A stretch of DNA of 64,000 bases from Holdemania sp. Marseille-P2844 (GCF_900120005.1 NZ_LT635449.1:1-64000); one strand, 5' to 3'. Shown: positions 38,323-47,164, counted from the stretch's first letter. Numbers and translations: made by a program. Notes: generated by a model from the letters alone, not told the origin.

Positions 38323-38442
38323 GACTTGCACCTCCGTTCATATTCTCATGTATTTCTGAAAGAGACTCGCCAGCGCAGGGGACGATTTCCCGTCTTAAAA
38401 CCCTGTTATGAGCGGTTGCAGCCATCAGAGGGGCATACAACG
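38323..38442 (-). ncRNA. Ribosomal L21 leader (5' untranslated regulatory RNA)
   Basis: About 120 nt of GC-rich, foldable RNA lie between the promoter and the rplU ribosome site. A hairpin is visible (ggacgatttcccgtc and the CCCC/GGGG segments around 38375-38395). Firmicutes rplU genes usually carry an L21-binding autoregulatory leader here. The call rests on position and foldability, not on a motif match. Confidence 0.5.
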
Positions 38443-38447
38443 TGATA

Positions 38448-38476
38448 ATAATAGCACAACAGCTATTTCCAGTCAA
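38448..38476 (-). promoter_or_regulatory. Sigma-A promoter of rplU-prp-rpmA
   Basis: On the minus strand, TTGACT (38476-38471), an exact 17-nt spacer, and TATTAT (38453-38448). It is near consensus, as expected for a ribosomal-protein operon. Confidence 0.85.
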
Positions 38477-38718
38477 TGTAATTTTACCAATCTGTCCGCT
38501 TGTTTTCAATCATTTTTCTTCTGTTTTATAGTTTTTATCCCACCAGGAATTATCAGAACAGGTGATTATTTCTTAACTGGATTGTCGTTGATCACGCTGG
38601 ATATCATCGTCAATATCCTCTATGATGCAGGAATCTCTTATGGTATGCAGGACGTCAAAATACTGAGAAGGATTCCCATAGATGCAAAAGCTTTAAATTT
38701 TGTTCGCCTCTTCTATTT
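38477..38718. other. Intergenic stretch with no gene recognised
   Basis: About 240 nt between the rplU promoter and the end of the pyridoxal kinase gene. A plus-strand frame crosses it and runs into the kinase gene, but it has no ribosome site and no recognisable domain. No terminator or repeat was found. Confidence 0.5.
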
Positions 38719-39555
38719 TTATAAACCGAGACGGCGGATCAGCTGCGGCAGCACGCGTTCAAAATTCACGCCGTATTTCTTTTCAGCGTCGTGTTCCATC
38801 GTTTCGCGGATACAAGCGACGGTGTAGTCGGCCGCAATCTCCAGCGCTTCCTGCAAGCTTTTTCCCAGTGCCAGAGCGCCGACAGTCGTGCTTGAGAAAA
38901 TATCCCCGGTTCCATGGTAGCTGACAGGGATCCGGTCATGCACATAGCGGATTTTCTTCCCGCTTACAAGATCCCGGCCGGCGACGCCGGTCTTGCCGGG
39001 TTCCAAAGCCACACCGGTCAAAACGACCGCACGTTTTGTTCCCAAAGCGGCCAGCTTATCCAGCAGCGTTTCGATGTACTGCTCGTCATAGTGTTCGCGG
39101 TATTCCATCCCCGTCAGAAAGCATGCTTCCGTCAGATTCGGCACGATGATATCCGCCTTGGCGCACAGCCTGGCCATCTGGGCGGCAAAGTCCAGGTCAA
39201 ACAGTGGATAAAGCTTGCCGTTATCCGCCATGACCGGATCCACAAAGATAAAATTATCCTCAGATTTGAATTGATCAAAGAAATCGGAAATCAGCTGAAC
39301 TTGCCGTTTCGATCCTAAATATCCCGTATAGATCGCCGCAAAATCAATCTGTTCCTGCTGCCAATGCCGTGCGATCGGCGCGATTTCGTCGGTCAGGTCA
39401 TGAAATGTATAGTTCTGAAACATTGTATGGGTCGACAACACCGCCGTCGGGATGATCGCTGTTTCCACACCCATCGCCGAAATGATCGGCAGCGCCACGG
39501 TCAGCGAACATTTACCGACGCAGGAAATATCCTGAATGGTTACGATTCTCTGCAT
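38719..39555 (-). CDS. pdxY: Pyridoxal/pyridoxamine kinase (PdxY/PdxK type)
   Basis: A 278-residue ribokinase-fold enzyme that phosphorylates B6 vitamers in the salvage path to PLP. Family motifs are DISCVGKCSLTVALPI at 8-23, the loop TAVLSTHT near 37, and the C-terminal anion-hole motif YHGTGDIFSS near 214 with catalytic Asp. Gram-positive homologues may instead act on hydroxymethylpyrimidine (ThiD/PdxK). It is transcribed alone. Confidence 0.88.
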   Translation of the reverse strand: MQRIVTIQDISCVGKCSLTVALPIISAMGVETAIIPTAVLSTHTMFQNYTFHDLTDEIAPIARHWQQEQIDFAAIYTGYLGSKRQVQLISDFFDQFKSEDNFIFVDPVMADNGKLYPLFDLDFAAQMARLCAKADIIVPNLTEACFLTGMEYREHYDEQYIETLLDKLAALGTKRAVVLTGVALEPGKTGVAGRDLVSGKKIRYVHDRIPVSYHGTGDIFSSTTVGALALGKSLQEALEIAADYTVACIRETMEHDAEKKYGVNFERVLPQLIRRLGL

Positions 39556-39703
39556 TGTTCAATTCCTCCTTCAAGTCCGATGACTTCAATCCGATTATAA
39601 ACATCTCTCACGGCAAACACAAGCCCCGCCCGCACTTGGGGAAAGGCTTCGCTTGCTTTTTCAGACAGAATGCCAAAGTTTTCAGCCTTTCAAAGAGTCT
39701 GTT

Positions 39704-39725
39704 AAAAAAGCCGCTTCCCGCGGCT
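39704..39725 (-). terminator. Terminator of the lysine-riboswitch operon
   Basis: A six-pair GC-rich stem (39709-39714 with 39720-39725) followed on the minus strand by six T residues, 70 nt past the M20 amidohydrolase stop. Confidence 0.8.
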
Positions 39726-39794
39726 CTTGGTTTTATTTCGTCGTTTGTTTTGGAAATTTCTGAATCCCGCTGATTGCTGAGCGTTGGGAACGCT

Positions 39795-40979
39795 TTACAG
39801 TCCGCCTTTTAACAGCTCCGGGTTCAGAAAAACCTGCAGCGCGCTGAAGGCCATCGCTTTAATCGCTGTGTGCAGCGAATGATCGGCGGCATGACCATGA
39901 ACATAGTCCAGAAAATCTTCGTTGTGCGCATACACCGGCGGACAAGCGTCGGTTTCAATTTCGCAATACACCGTCGGACAAACATGCGAGACATTGCCGA
40001 TATCGGTCGAGCCGGAGGCTTCGTTGGACTGCGGCACAAAATGAGTCACGCCCAGCGCTTCCAGATTTTCCTTCAACAGCTTCCGTAACGGCTCGCTGTA
40101 AACCAGATCGTCATACGAGTTCTCAAAGTTATGATAAGCTAACGACGCACCCGTCATCAGCGCCGCGCCCTTGGCACAGTTGATGATCCGCTGTGTCAAT
40201 TCTTCCAGATAAGCGCGGGATTTCGCCCGGATATAGAACTGACAGGACGCGCTTTCCGGCACAATGTTGGCGGCCGCTCCGCCGTTGGTTACAATCCCAT
40301 GCACCCTTGCGTCGCTCTGCATGTGCTGGCGCAGGGCGTTGATCCCGGCAAACGTGAGCTGGACAGCATCCAGAGCATTGATGCCTAAATGCGGATATGC
40401 CGCGGCGTGCGCCGCTTTCCCGGTGAAGTCAAACTGCAGGGAATCCATCGCCAGCGACACGACATGAATGTTGTTTTCCGCGCCTAAATGCATCTGAAAT
40501 GCCGCGTCAATATCGTCAAAGCAGCCCGCGTCAACCAGGTCGCACTTGCCGCCCAGCGTTTCTTCCGCCGGCGTTCCGATCAAAACGATTGTACCGCTGA
40601 ATTCTTCGCTGATCTGCGCCAGCAAGACAGCTGCGCCCAGCGTTGAAGCTGCGATCCAGTTATGACCGCAGGCATGGGCGTTCTGGTTATGCTCAGGGCC
40701 ATAGCCCGGCAGCGCGTCATATTCCGCCAAGAAAGCAATTTTCGGACCATCGCCGCAGTTCAGCTCAGCGCGAAACGCCGTTGCCAGACCGCCGTAAGGC
40801 TGCGTAACCGCAAAACCATAGCCGCGCATTTTTTCACACAAATACTGCGACGACCAGACCTCATCACACCCCAGTTCCGGATGGGCGTAGATTTCATCGC
40901 GGACCCTTTCAAACTGTTCAGCCATTTCCGCTTCCCGCGCAAACAGCGCCTCGCGCAGCGTCGCCAAGTTCTTTTCCAT
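39795..40979 (-). CDS. M20-family amidohydrolase (peptidase M20D, AbgB/hippurate-hydrolase type)
   Basis: A 394-residue zinc hydrolase that cleaves N-acyl or peptide amide bonds. Metal-site motifs: FLAEYDALPG near 84, HACGHNWI near 103, the catalytic Glu in GTPAEETLGGK near 135, and the metal His in FQMHLG near 160; a dimerisation domain lies at about 195-300. It follows the YfcC-type carrier by 16 nt and is under the same lysine riboswitch. It may release lysine, or a relative, from an imported conjugate; that role is inference. Confidence 0.87.
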   Translation of the reverse strand: MEKNLATLREALFAREAEMAEQFERVRDEIYAHPELGCDEVWSSQYLCEKMRGYGFAVTQPYGGLATAFRAELNCGDGPKIAFLAEYDALPGYGPEHNQNAHACGHNWIAASTLGAAVLLAQISEEFSGTIVLIGTPAEETLGGKCDLVDAGCFDDIDAAFQMHLGAENNIHVVSLAMDSLQFDFTGKAAHAAAYPHLGINALDAVQLTFAGINALRQHMQSDARVHGIVTNGGAAANIVPESASCQFYIRAKSRAYLEELTQRIINCAKGAALMTGASLAYHNFENSYDDLVYSEPLRKLLKENLEALGVTHFVPQSNEASGSTDIGNVSHVCPTVYCEIETDACPPVYAHNEDFLDYVHGHAADHSLHTAIKAMAFSALQVFLNPELLKGGL

Positions 40980-40995
40980 CGTGATTTCCTCCCGT

Positions 40996-42390
40996 CTAGT
41001 ATCCGATCAGCACGGCGATCGTCAAGAGCACAATTTCCGCGATAAACAACAAACCGAACAACGGCGTCACAAACTTATACCACTTGTTGACGGGCAGGCC
41101 CATAATTCCGCACATCATAAAGACGGAGGTCGGCCAGAAAATATTGGAGAACCCGTCGCCGAACTGGAAAGCCAGAACTGCGATCTGCCGGCTCAAGCCG
41201 ACCATTTCAGAAACCGGCGCTAAAATCGGCATCGTGACGACCGCCTGTCCGCCGCCGGACGGAATGAAGAAGTTAATGATATTCTGCACAAACAACATGC
41301 CCATCGCGCTCGCAATGCCCTGAAACTGCGCCAAGCCGGTCGACAGCCAGTACACAATCGTGTCGATGATGTGCGCATTGTCCATGATGACCGGAATCGC
41401 CCGGCTCAGTCCGACAATCAATGCACCGAACATCATATCCTTCGCCGCTTCGATGAAATACTGCGCGATCTGACTCGGCGTAAACCGGGACACCAGACCG
41501 ATCACAAGCATCATGATGATGAACAGCGCCGCGATTTCATTGATATACCAGCCCAGCTTGATCGTGCCGATCAAAAGCATGACCACGGTGAAAATGAAGC
41601 ACAGCCCGGAAATTTTCTGCGTCAGCGTAAAATCACGCTTCATCAACTCTTCCTTGGTACCGACTTCGCGGAAATTCAGATTTTCACCGGCCAGAATTGA
41701 TTTTTCCGGATGCTTTCTGACCTTCTCCGCATAGCGCCAGACATAAATGATCGAGATGCCCATGAAAATAACAAAGCAGAAGACCCGGTAACCCAGGCCA
41801 GAAAACAGCGGAACCTGAGATACTTCCTGCGCGATGCCGATCGTGAACGGATTGATCGTCGCCGCCGCAAAGCCGACCGCGACCGCGATATAGACGATCG
41901 AACCGCCGACGATGGCGTCAAAGCCCAGCGCAATCGCAATTGAAATGAAGATCGGAAGCAGGCCGTAGGTTTCCTCAAACAGACCGATGGTTGAGCCGAG
42001 GATCCCGAAGGCGATCATGCAGATCGGAATCAACAGGTGTACGCGGTTGCCGATCTTTCGCAAAACGGCGCCGACGACCGCATCGAACGTTCCGTTTTTC
42101 AATAACATATAAACAAAGGCGTAAGCAAAGACGATGAAGAAAATAATCTGAGCACCGTCAATGAAGCCTAACTGAATCGAAGTGAAAATTTCAAACAGAC
42201 TGCAGCCGGTTTTCGGCAGGTAATGGAACGAATCGGCGACGACGACCATCTTGCCGCTGGCTTCGTCCAGGACACGGGTGAATTCCCCGGCCGGCACAAT
42301 GTTCGCCAACAGCGCGGTCAGCAGGACCATGCCGAAGATAATGACATAGGTATGGGGCATTTTGAATGATGTGGCAGTTTTCTTGCGCAT
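40996..42390 (-). CDS. YfcC-family membrane carrier under lysine control
   Basis: A 464-residue integral membrane protein with about 12 hydrophobic helices and the YfcC/C4-dicarboxylate-carrier family segments (GGQAVVTMPI near 374; FGDGFSNIFWP near 408; GLFEETYGL near 140). Family members are annotated as putative basic amino acid or dicarboxylate carriers. The 5' leader holds a lysine riboswitch, so lysine or a lysine derivative is the likely substrate. AAGGAGGAAA precedes the ATG. It is the first gene of a two-gene operon. Confidence 0.87.
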   Translation of the reverse strand: MRKKTATSFKMPHTYVIIFGMVLLTALLANIVPAGEFTRVLDEASGKMVVVADSFHYLPKTGCSLFEIFTSIQLGFIDGAQIIFFIVFAYAFVYMLLKNGTFDAVVGAVLRKIGNRVHLLIPICMIAFGILGSTIGLFEETYGLLPIFISIAIALGFDAIVGGSIVYIAVAVGFAAATINPFTIGIAQEVSQVPLFSGLGYRVFCFVIFMGISIIYVWRYAEKVRKHPEKSILAGENLNFREVGTKEELMKRDFTLTQKISGLCFIFTVVMLLIGTIKLGWYINEIAALFIIMMLVIGLVSRFTPSQIAQYFIEAAKDMMFGALIVGLSRAIPVIMDNAHIIDTIVYWLSTGLAQFQGIASAMGMLFVQNIINFFIPSGGGQAVVTMPILAPVSEMVGLSRQIAVLAFQFGDGFSNIFWPTSVFMMCGIMGLPVNKWYKFVTPLFGLLFIAEIVLLTIAVLIGY

Positions 42391-42407
42391 ACAATTTCCT
42401 CCTTAAC

Positions 42408-42442
42408 AAAAAAAATCTTTACATCCTAAAACATGTAAAGAT
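42408..42442 (-). terminator. Riboswitch expression-platform terminator
   Basis: A perfect 10-bp stem (42415-42424 with 42433-42442), an 8-nt loop and seven to eight T residues on the minus strand. It lies between the lysine aptamer and the carrier's ribosome site, so lysine binding can stop transcription. Confidence 0.88.
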
Positions 42443-42475
42443 CAATGGAAATCATCATTCATCCCTATATGCCTT

Positions 42476-42652
42476 AAGATAGTGCTCCTTTGTAAAATGG
42501 CATCTTTACAAAGACAGTGACCTACCTGTTCGATAGGTCCCCAGCCGCTTTTATGACAAAGCGACTTCGGCGGATCATCCTTTCCGGCTGACTTCTCAGG
42601 CTTTCGGCCTCCATCAGCGTACTCTTAATCTCCGCGCCTCTAGCTGTGCTTT
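42476..42652 (-). ncRNA. Lysine riboswitch (L-box) aptamer
   Basis: Read on the minus strand, the conserved core appears in order: AGAGGCGCGGAG then TTAAGAGTA, a P2-P3 segment ending in GCCGGAAAGG, CCGCCGAAG, GGCTGGGG, CACTGTC, then the P5 hairpin CTTTGTAAA...TTTACAAAG followed by GGAGCACTATCT closing P1. These match the lysine-aptamer signature in sequence and order. A terminator follows. Confidence 0.92.
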
Positions 42653-42667
42653 CACACAAGCATGTTT

Positions 42668-42696
42668 AGATTACCATATTCAATTTTACATTTCAA
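42668..42696 (-). promoter_or_regulatory. Promoter of the lysine-riboswitch operon
   Basis: On the minus strand, TTGAAA (42696-42691), a 17-nt spacer and TAATCT (42673-42668), placing the transcript start just before the aptamer. Confidence 0.65.
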
Positions 42697-42756
42697 CCGG
42701 AAAACACAAGAAAAAAGGAAATTCTGACAGAATTTCCCAAGGACTTGAAAAACAGA

Positions 42757-43377
42757 TCAAACGGCGGACGACAGCGGATCTTTGGTATCGTAATCCTCCA
42801 ATTTTAATAAGGAATAAAGTATGGCACGGAACGGTTTGGCATCATAGGTGAAGCGCTGCAGCCGATCGGCATAACGCATCGCATAGCTGTTGAGCAGACA
42901 ATGAACGACGTTCGCCCGGGTCCGGGCTTCGCTTTCACTTAAGTCGGGATCATGGCGCTGGATGTATTCCTGAAGCTGACGCCGGTAACGCATCGACCAC
43001 TCCGCGATCGCCGGAAAATTATCGACCCGGTGGGAGCTGATCAAGGAAGCCTGCGTCGAATAGAGCGCCGCCGTGACCGGATCATCCGCGAACAGTTCGT
43101 TTTCCTGCATCAGAATATCCAGAAACGATTTCAGATCCCCGGCCGCTTCCGCCTTCTTCAACGTTTCACGGATATTCTTTGCCGCATATTCGTCCCAAAT
43201 CTCGACAAAAATCTCCTCCTTGCATGGAAAATGCCGGTAAAAGGAACCGACCGCTAACCCGGCGCGTTCCGTGATTTCCTGAATGCTCGTCTGTTCATAG
43301 CCTTTTTCAAGGAACAACGCCAGCGCCTGTTTCTTAAGCAGATCATGCGTTGTCGTAAAGCGTGCGGATCGCGGCAT
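42757..43377 (-). CDS. TetR-family transcriptional regulator
   Basis: A 206-residue repressor. The N-terminal helix-turn-helix is at about 24-60 (GYEQTSIQEITERAGLAVGS then FYRHFPCKEE); the helical C-terminal domain (about 65-200) should bind a small ligand. It diverges from the enoate-reductase gene, and the shared intergenic region carries two matching palindromes, so local control is likely. Confidence 0.93.
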   Translation of the reverse strand: MPRSARFTTTHDLLKKQALALFLEKGYEQTSIQEITERAGLAVGSFYRHFPCKEEIFVEIWDEYAAKNIRETLKKAEAAGDLKSFLDILMQENELFADDPVTAALYSTQASLISSHRVDNFPAIAEWSMRYRRQLQEYIQRHDPDLSESEARTRANVVHCLLNSYAMRYADRLQRFTYDAKPFRAILYSLLKLEDYDTKDPLSSAV

Positions 43378-43466
43378 ACTATCCCTCTTTTCTGTGCTTA
43401 ACTATAGCCCAGCCCACCGGTGGTGTCAAGATTGCGTCAGAAGAGAGCGCTTTGTTTAAAGTTTTT

Positions 43467-43481
43467 GTGAATCTAATTCAC
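43467..43481. promoter_or_regulatory. Operator 1: GTGAAT-N3-ATTCAC
   Basis: A perfect 6+6 palindrome with a 3-nt centre, just upstream of the -35 element of the enoate-reductase promoter. Its arms are identical to those of the palindrome at 43529-43545. Confidence 0.75.
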
Positions 43482-43488
43482 TTTCATA

Positions 43489-43517
43489 TTGATAAAATTT
43501 GCACATACCCGTATAAT
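43489..43517 (+). promoter_or_regulatory. Sigma-A promoter of the enoate-reductase gene
   Basis: TTGATA (43489-43494), a 17-nt spacer and TATAAT (43512-43517). Confidence 0.85.
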
Positions 43518-43528
43518 AGAAGCAACAA

Positions 43529-43545
43529 TGTGAATCACATTCACA
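43529..43545. promoter_or_regulatory. Operator 2: TGTGAAT-N3-ATTCACA
   Basis: A perfect 7+7 palindrome with a 3-nt centre covering the expected transcript start (+6 to +22 region). It shares the GTGAAT-N3-ATTCAC core with operator 1, so the same dimeric protein should bind both. Confidence 0.8.
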
Positions 43546-43560
43546 AGAAAGGAGAATTTT

Positions 43561-45579
43561 ATGTCTGATTTATTTCCAATCCTCACCTCGCCGGGCAAAA
43601 TTGGCACACTGGAACTGAAAAACCGCATCGTCCTGCCGCCAATGGGGACCGATGCCGGACGAGATGGCTTCGTCACGGATGCGATCGTCAACCGCTACGC
43701 CGAAAACGCCAAAGGCGGCACCGGCCTGATCATCACCGAGGTCACCTGCGTCGATCCGCCGCTGGGCATCAACACCGCCCAATACATCGCACTGAGCGAC
43801 GACAAGTACATTCCGGGCTTTCGCCGGATCACCGACGTCATTCATCAATATGGTTCCAAGTGTGCGATCCAGCTCAGCCATGCCGGACGCGGCGCCAATC
43901 TGGATGTACTGCACAAGCTGAACCAGCCGGCTGTTGCCCCTTCCGCAGTCGCGATGCCGTATAGTTTTCTGACCGGGCTGACCGGAGAAACGCCGCGGGC
44001 TTTTGAGCACGATGAAATCGTTGCACTGGAGGATAAATTTGCGGATGCCGCCTACCGTGCCAAGCAGGCCGGCTACGACGCCGTAGAGGTGCATGGGGCC
44101 GGGTATTATCTGGTCGCTCAGTTCTTCTCCGCCACCGCGAATCTGCGGACTGACGAATATGGCGGCAGCGCGGAGAACCGGGCGCGTTTCGCCTGCAACA
44201 TCATCCGCAAGATCAAAGCTCGCTGCGGAGCTGACTTCCCGGTTCTGATCAAGATGAACGTCATCGACGGCGGCCTCAACGGCGGTGTCAGCGTCATGGA
44301 CGGCTTGTTGAATTGTTATCTTGTGCAGCAGGCCGGCGCGGATGCGATCGAGGTCATCGCCTGCAACTGGAGCGATGTGGCGACGTTGAAGGATATTCCA
44401 GCCGGTGGTCAGCCGAAAGGCATGACCTTCCCGTTAGCGGGTATGATCCGCAAAGCGATGATCGCGGAAAACGAAGACCGGCCGAATCTGGAAGGCCGCG
44501 GCCGGCCGGCGATCACGATTCCGCTGATTTCCGGCGGCCGAACCTATGATCCGGAATTGGCGGAAGGCGCGCTGGCCCAGGGAGTCTGCGATTTCATCCA
44601 CATGGGACGCGGCTTATTGACAGAACCGAACCGGCCGAACATGATCCTCAACGGCACATGGAAATATGCCCGGCCGTGCATCGGCTGCCAGAAGTGCATG
44701 GACAACCAGCTGCACCATGACGGAGAACTGATTTGCAGCGGCAACGCCGTATTCGGCCACGATGATAACGACGCGTCGCTGCCGGAACCGGAAACGATTA
44801 AAAACGTGATGGTGGTCGGCGGTGGGCCGGCTGGCATCGAAGCCGCTCGAGTGGCAGCGATCCGCGGACATCATGTCACCGTTTACGAAGCGGCAGACCG
44901 GTTAGGCGGTCAGCTGATCCCGGCCATCGTTCCGCCTTATAAGCAGAATCTTGCCGATTATATTCCTTATATGGAAGGCCAGGCCGAATACCGCGGCTTC
45001 ACGGTCGAACTCAATCATCCGATCACCCGCGAGGAAGTCGAGCGTCTGAAACCGGACGTCGTCATCGTCGCGACCGGCGTTCTGCCGGCAGTTCTGCCGA
45101 TTCCGGGCTTTGACAAACCGCTGGTCATGAACGCCAAAGAAGCGCTGCTGGGCAAGTCGACAGGCAAAAACATTGTGATCATCGGCGGCGGCACGGTCGG
45201 CTGCGAAACGGCGGAATGGATGCTGGACGCGGGCAAATCCGTCACGATCGTGGAAATGAGCGACCGGCTGATGGGCAAGATGGTGGAAACGACGCGGTTT
45301 GTCCTCAAAGCACATCTGCGCGAGCTGAACTGCCGCGAATTATTGAATACCCGCTGCGTGGAAATTCAGGATCAGGCCGTCGTCGTCGAATCGGCCGAAG
45401 GACAACAGACAATTCCGGCAGACAATGTCATCATCGCAGTCGGCGACCGGCCGAACAACGCATTAGCAAACCAGATTCAGGATCTGTGCCCTGAGGTCAT
45501 CACGATCGGCGACGCCCAGGGGATCGGCAGTGTCCTGGAAGCCGTGCGGACCGGTTATGTCGCGGGGAAATCAATCTAA
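43561..45579 (+). CDS. Old-yellow-enzyme-type NADH:flavin oxidoreductase / 2-enoate reductase
   Basis: A 672-residue multi-cofactor enzyme. The FMN TIM barrel covers about 1-345 (PMGTDAGRDG; AIQLSHAGRG; VEVHGAGYYL). A [4Fe-4S] cluster motif CIGCQKC lies near 370 with the fourth Cys near 385. An FAD Rossmann motif (VGGGPAGIEAARVA) is near 417 and an NAD(P)H motif (IGGGTVGCETAEWM) near 540. The family includes 2,4-dienoyl-CoA reductase, enoate reductase and the bile-acid enzymes BaiCD/BaiH; the substrate here is open. AAAGGAGAA precedes the ATG. A divergent TetR gene probably controls it. Confidence 0.92.
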   Translation: MSDLFPILTSPGKIGTLELKNRIVLPPMGTDAGRDGFVTDAIVNRYAENAKGGTGLIITEVTCVDPPLGINTAQYIALSDDKYIPGFRRITDVIHQYGSKCAIQLSHAGRGANLDVLHKLNQPAVAPSAVAMPYSFLTGLTGETPRAFEHDEIVALEDKFADAAYRAKQAGYDAVEVHGAGYYLVAQFFSATANLRTDEYGGSAENRARFACNIIRKIKARCGADFPVLIKMNVIDGGLNGGVSVMDGLLNCYLVQQAGADAIEVIACNWSDVATLKDIPAGGQPKGMTFPLAGMIRKAMIAENEDRPNLEGRGRPAITIPLISGGRTYDPELAEGALAQGVCDFIHMGRGLLTEPNRPNMILNGTWKYARPCIGCQKCMDNQLHHDGELICSGNAVFGHDDNDASLPEPETIKNVMVVGGGPAGIEAARVAAIRGHHVTVYEAADRLGGQLIPAIVPPYKQNLADYIPYMEGQAEYRGFTVELNHPITREEVERLKPDVVIVATGVLPAVLPIPGFDKPLVMNAKEALLGKSTGKNIVIIGGGTVGCETAEWMLDAGKSVTIVEMSDRLMGKMVETTRFVLKAHLRELNCRELLNTRCVEIQDQAVVVESAEGQQTIPADNVIIAVGDRPNNALANQIQDLCPEVITIGDAQGIGSVLEAVRTGYVAGKSI

Positions 45580-45662
45580 CTTTCTCCAATCAGGATGTTC
45601 TAAAGCTCTTGGGGAAAGCATGGACGAAATTGTCTTCTGCCCCAGATTCTGACATAGACAAC

Positions 45663-45686
45663 AAAGAGGAGTGTATGCTCCTCTTT
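45663..45686 (+). terminator. Terminator of the enoate-reductase gene
   Basis: A 9-bp perfect stem (45663-45671 with 45678-45686) ending in four T residues. Confidence 0.7.
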
Positions 45687-45730
45687 TAGTATCCTAATCA
45701 ACTTTTCTTTCTTACTTTGATATTTCCGTT

Positions 45731-46963
45731 CTATTCCGCGGATGCCTGACTTACGGCTTCAATCCATTTCTTTAAGATTGGATCCTCCCCGTGCAGTCCA
45801 AAATCAGCCTGATCCAGAAATTTCTCAATCGCCGCGGCCAGTTCCGGGGAAAGTTCCCGGCGGATTGCTTCCAGCAGAGCTGCCGTGGACTTAACCGTCA
45901 GGTTCGCTAACAAGGAAAGGATTTGATCGACGACCGTCATTCCATGATCAAACGCCAGTTTTAAAAACAAAGCCGTTCCTTTTTGATGGATGCTTTTTGC
46001 ATCGTTCTTCCCTTCCGGCGTGCGGATCGGCCGCAGCGGTGCACAAGTGGAAACGAGCATGTTCAATTTTTGCTTAAGCAGCCATGTCGGGCCGTGTTTC
46101 ATCAAGTAACGCAGGCAAGCCCATTCCGCCCCTGTTTCATTCAGCCAGTCCTCCCAGGAAGAAACGTCGGCGCCGGTAAACCAGAGATGACCCAGTTCAT
46201 GCGCCATCAAGCCAATCATCCGATCGGCATGTTCCTGGATTTGAGAACAATCTTCCGGCAGAATCCGCGTGTAAAACGTCCACTCCCCACGCTGGAAAGC
46301 GCCGGCATTTTGATAGTCGGGAATATCCAAAGATATCATTTTTCGCTGCGGCAGCTTCCGCGCGCCATAGGCTGTCTGATATTCCATCAGAATTTGTTCA
46401 ACTTCCTCGACCATGCGGGAAATGATTTCCGTTTCATCCGGATTGAAATAGATAAACTGCACTGCGGCATTTTCCTGCGTCAGTTTGCTTTCCGGCTTAT
46501 AGATCACGACATTGCCGGAATCCCCGGCCAGCCCTGAAGAAAACCAGGCCTTCTGAGCTTCATCCCATTGTCCCTCCAGCATGACCTGTCCTGGCCGGCC
46601 TCGATATGTCAGTAGAAACGGAATGAGGGACAAGGTCTTCGGCTGCGGATAGTAAACGGAATAAACGTTAAGGGCCAATAAATCGGAGCGGTTGACATTC
46701 CCCCATCCAACCGGCTGTCCTTGATATTCGATCACGATTTCCCCTGCCTGAACGATCTGCGGCGTAATCTTGCGGGCAGCCGAGCGGAATAGCATCGGTT
46801 CTGAGGGACCTGCTTCGAAGGCAATTTCTTGATCCTGGCTCACGATGCGATGGAGAGTCAGCTGATCGGAAAGCCAGAAGCTTTCATCCTTTTCCAAATA
46901 CAGCTGACAGCGAAACAACAGGTCCGAGGCTTGTTCAAATAGTTGCAGGTGAATGATTTTCAT
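45731..46963 (-). CDS. M1-like (gluzincin) metallopeptidase domain protein
   Basis: A 410-residue cytosolic protein with a zinc-binding HELGH at residues 255-259 and the M1-type WLNE motif carrying the third ligand (Glu276). The gap between them is 16 residues rather than the usual 18 of M1 enzymes. No GAMEN exopeptidase motif is evident, so aminopeptidase activity is uncertain. The N-terminal 190 residues are beta-rich, like the M1 saddle domain. It is transcribed alone. AAGGAGGGA precedes the ATG. Confidence 0.75.
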   Translation of the reverse strand: MKIIHLQLFEQASDLLFRCQLYLEKDESFWLSDQLTLHRIVSQDQEIAFEAGPSEPMLFRSAARKITPQIVQAGEIVIEYQGQPVGWGNVNRSDLLALNVYSVYYPQPKTLSLIPFLLTYRGRPGQVMLEGQWDEAQKAWFSSGLAGDSGNVVIYKPESKLTQENAAVQFIYFNPDETEIISRMVEEVEQILMEYQTAYGARKLPQRKMISLDIPDYQNAGAFQRGEWTFYTRILPEDCSQIQEHADRMIGLMAHELGHLWFTGADVSSWEDWLNETGAEWACLRYLMKHGPTWLLKQKLNMLVSTCAPLRPIRTPEGKNDAKSIHQKGTALFLKLAFDHGMTVVDQILSLLANLTVKSTAALLEAIRRELSPELAAAIEKFLDQADFGLHGEDPILKKWIEAVSQASAE

Positions 46964-47083
46964 CGCTGAGTCCCTCCTTGTTTATCGGTTATCTATAATT
47001 TAACATATACTATATAGTTTTACAATATAGTTGCTATGAAATAATAAAATCAACGTTGATTTACAGGATCGCGCTTTTCCTGA

Positions 47084-47115
47084 TAAAAAAAGCCGGAAAC
47101 CCCAGCTCCCGACTT
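47084..47115 (-). terminator. Terminator after uxaC
   Basis: A nine-pair stem with G-U pairs (about 47089-47098 with 47107-47115) followed on the minus strand by seven T residues. Confidence 0.75.
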
Positions 47116-47164
47116 TAAAGTTAAAACCGTTGAAAACGCTTATTCTTCATCCTATATTTGAAAT

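Noticed and set aside
38408-38827. 139-residue plus-strand frame with hydrophobic stretch
   Set aside because: It runs antisense into pdxY and covers the rplU promoter; no ribosome site or family pattern.
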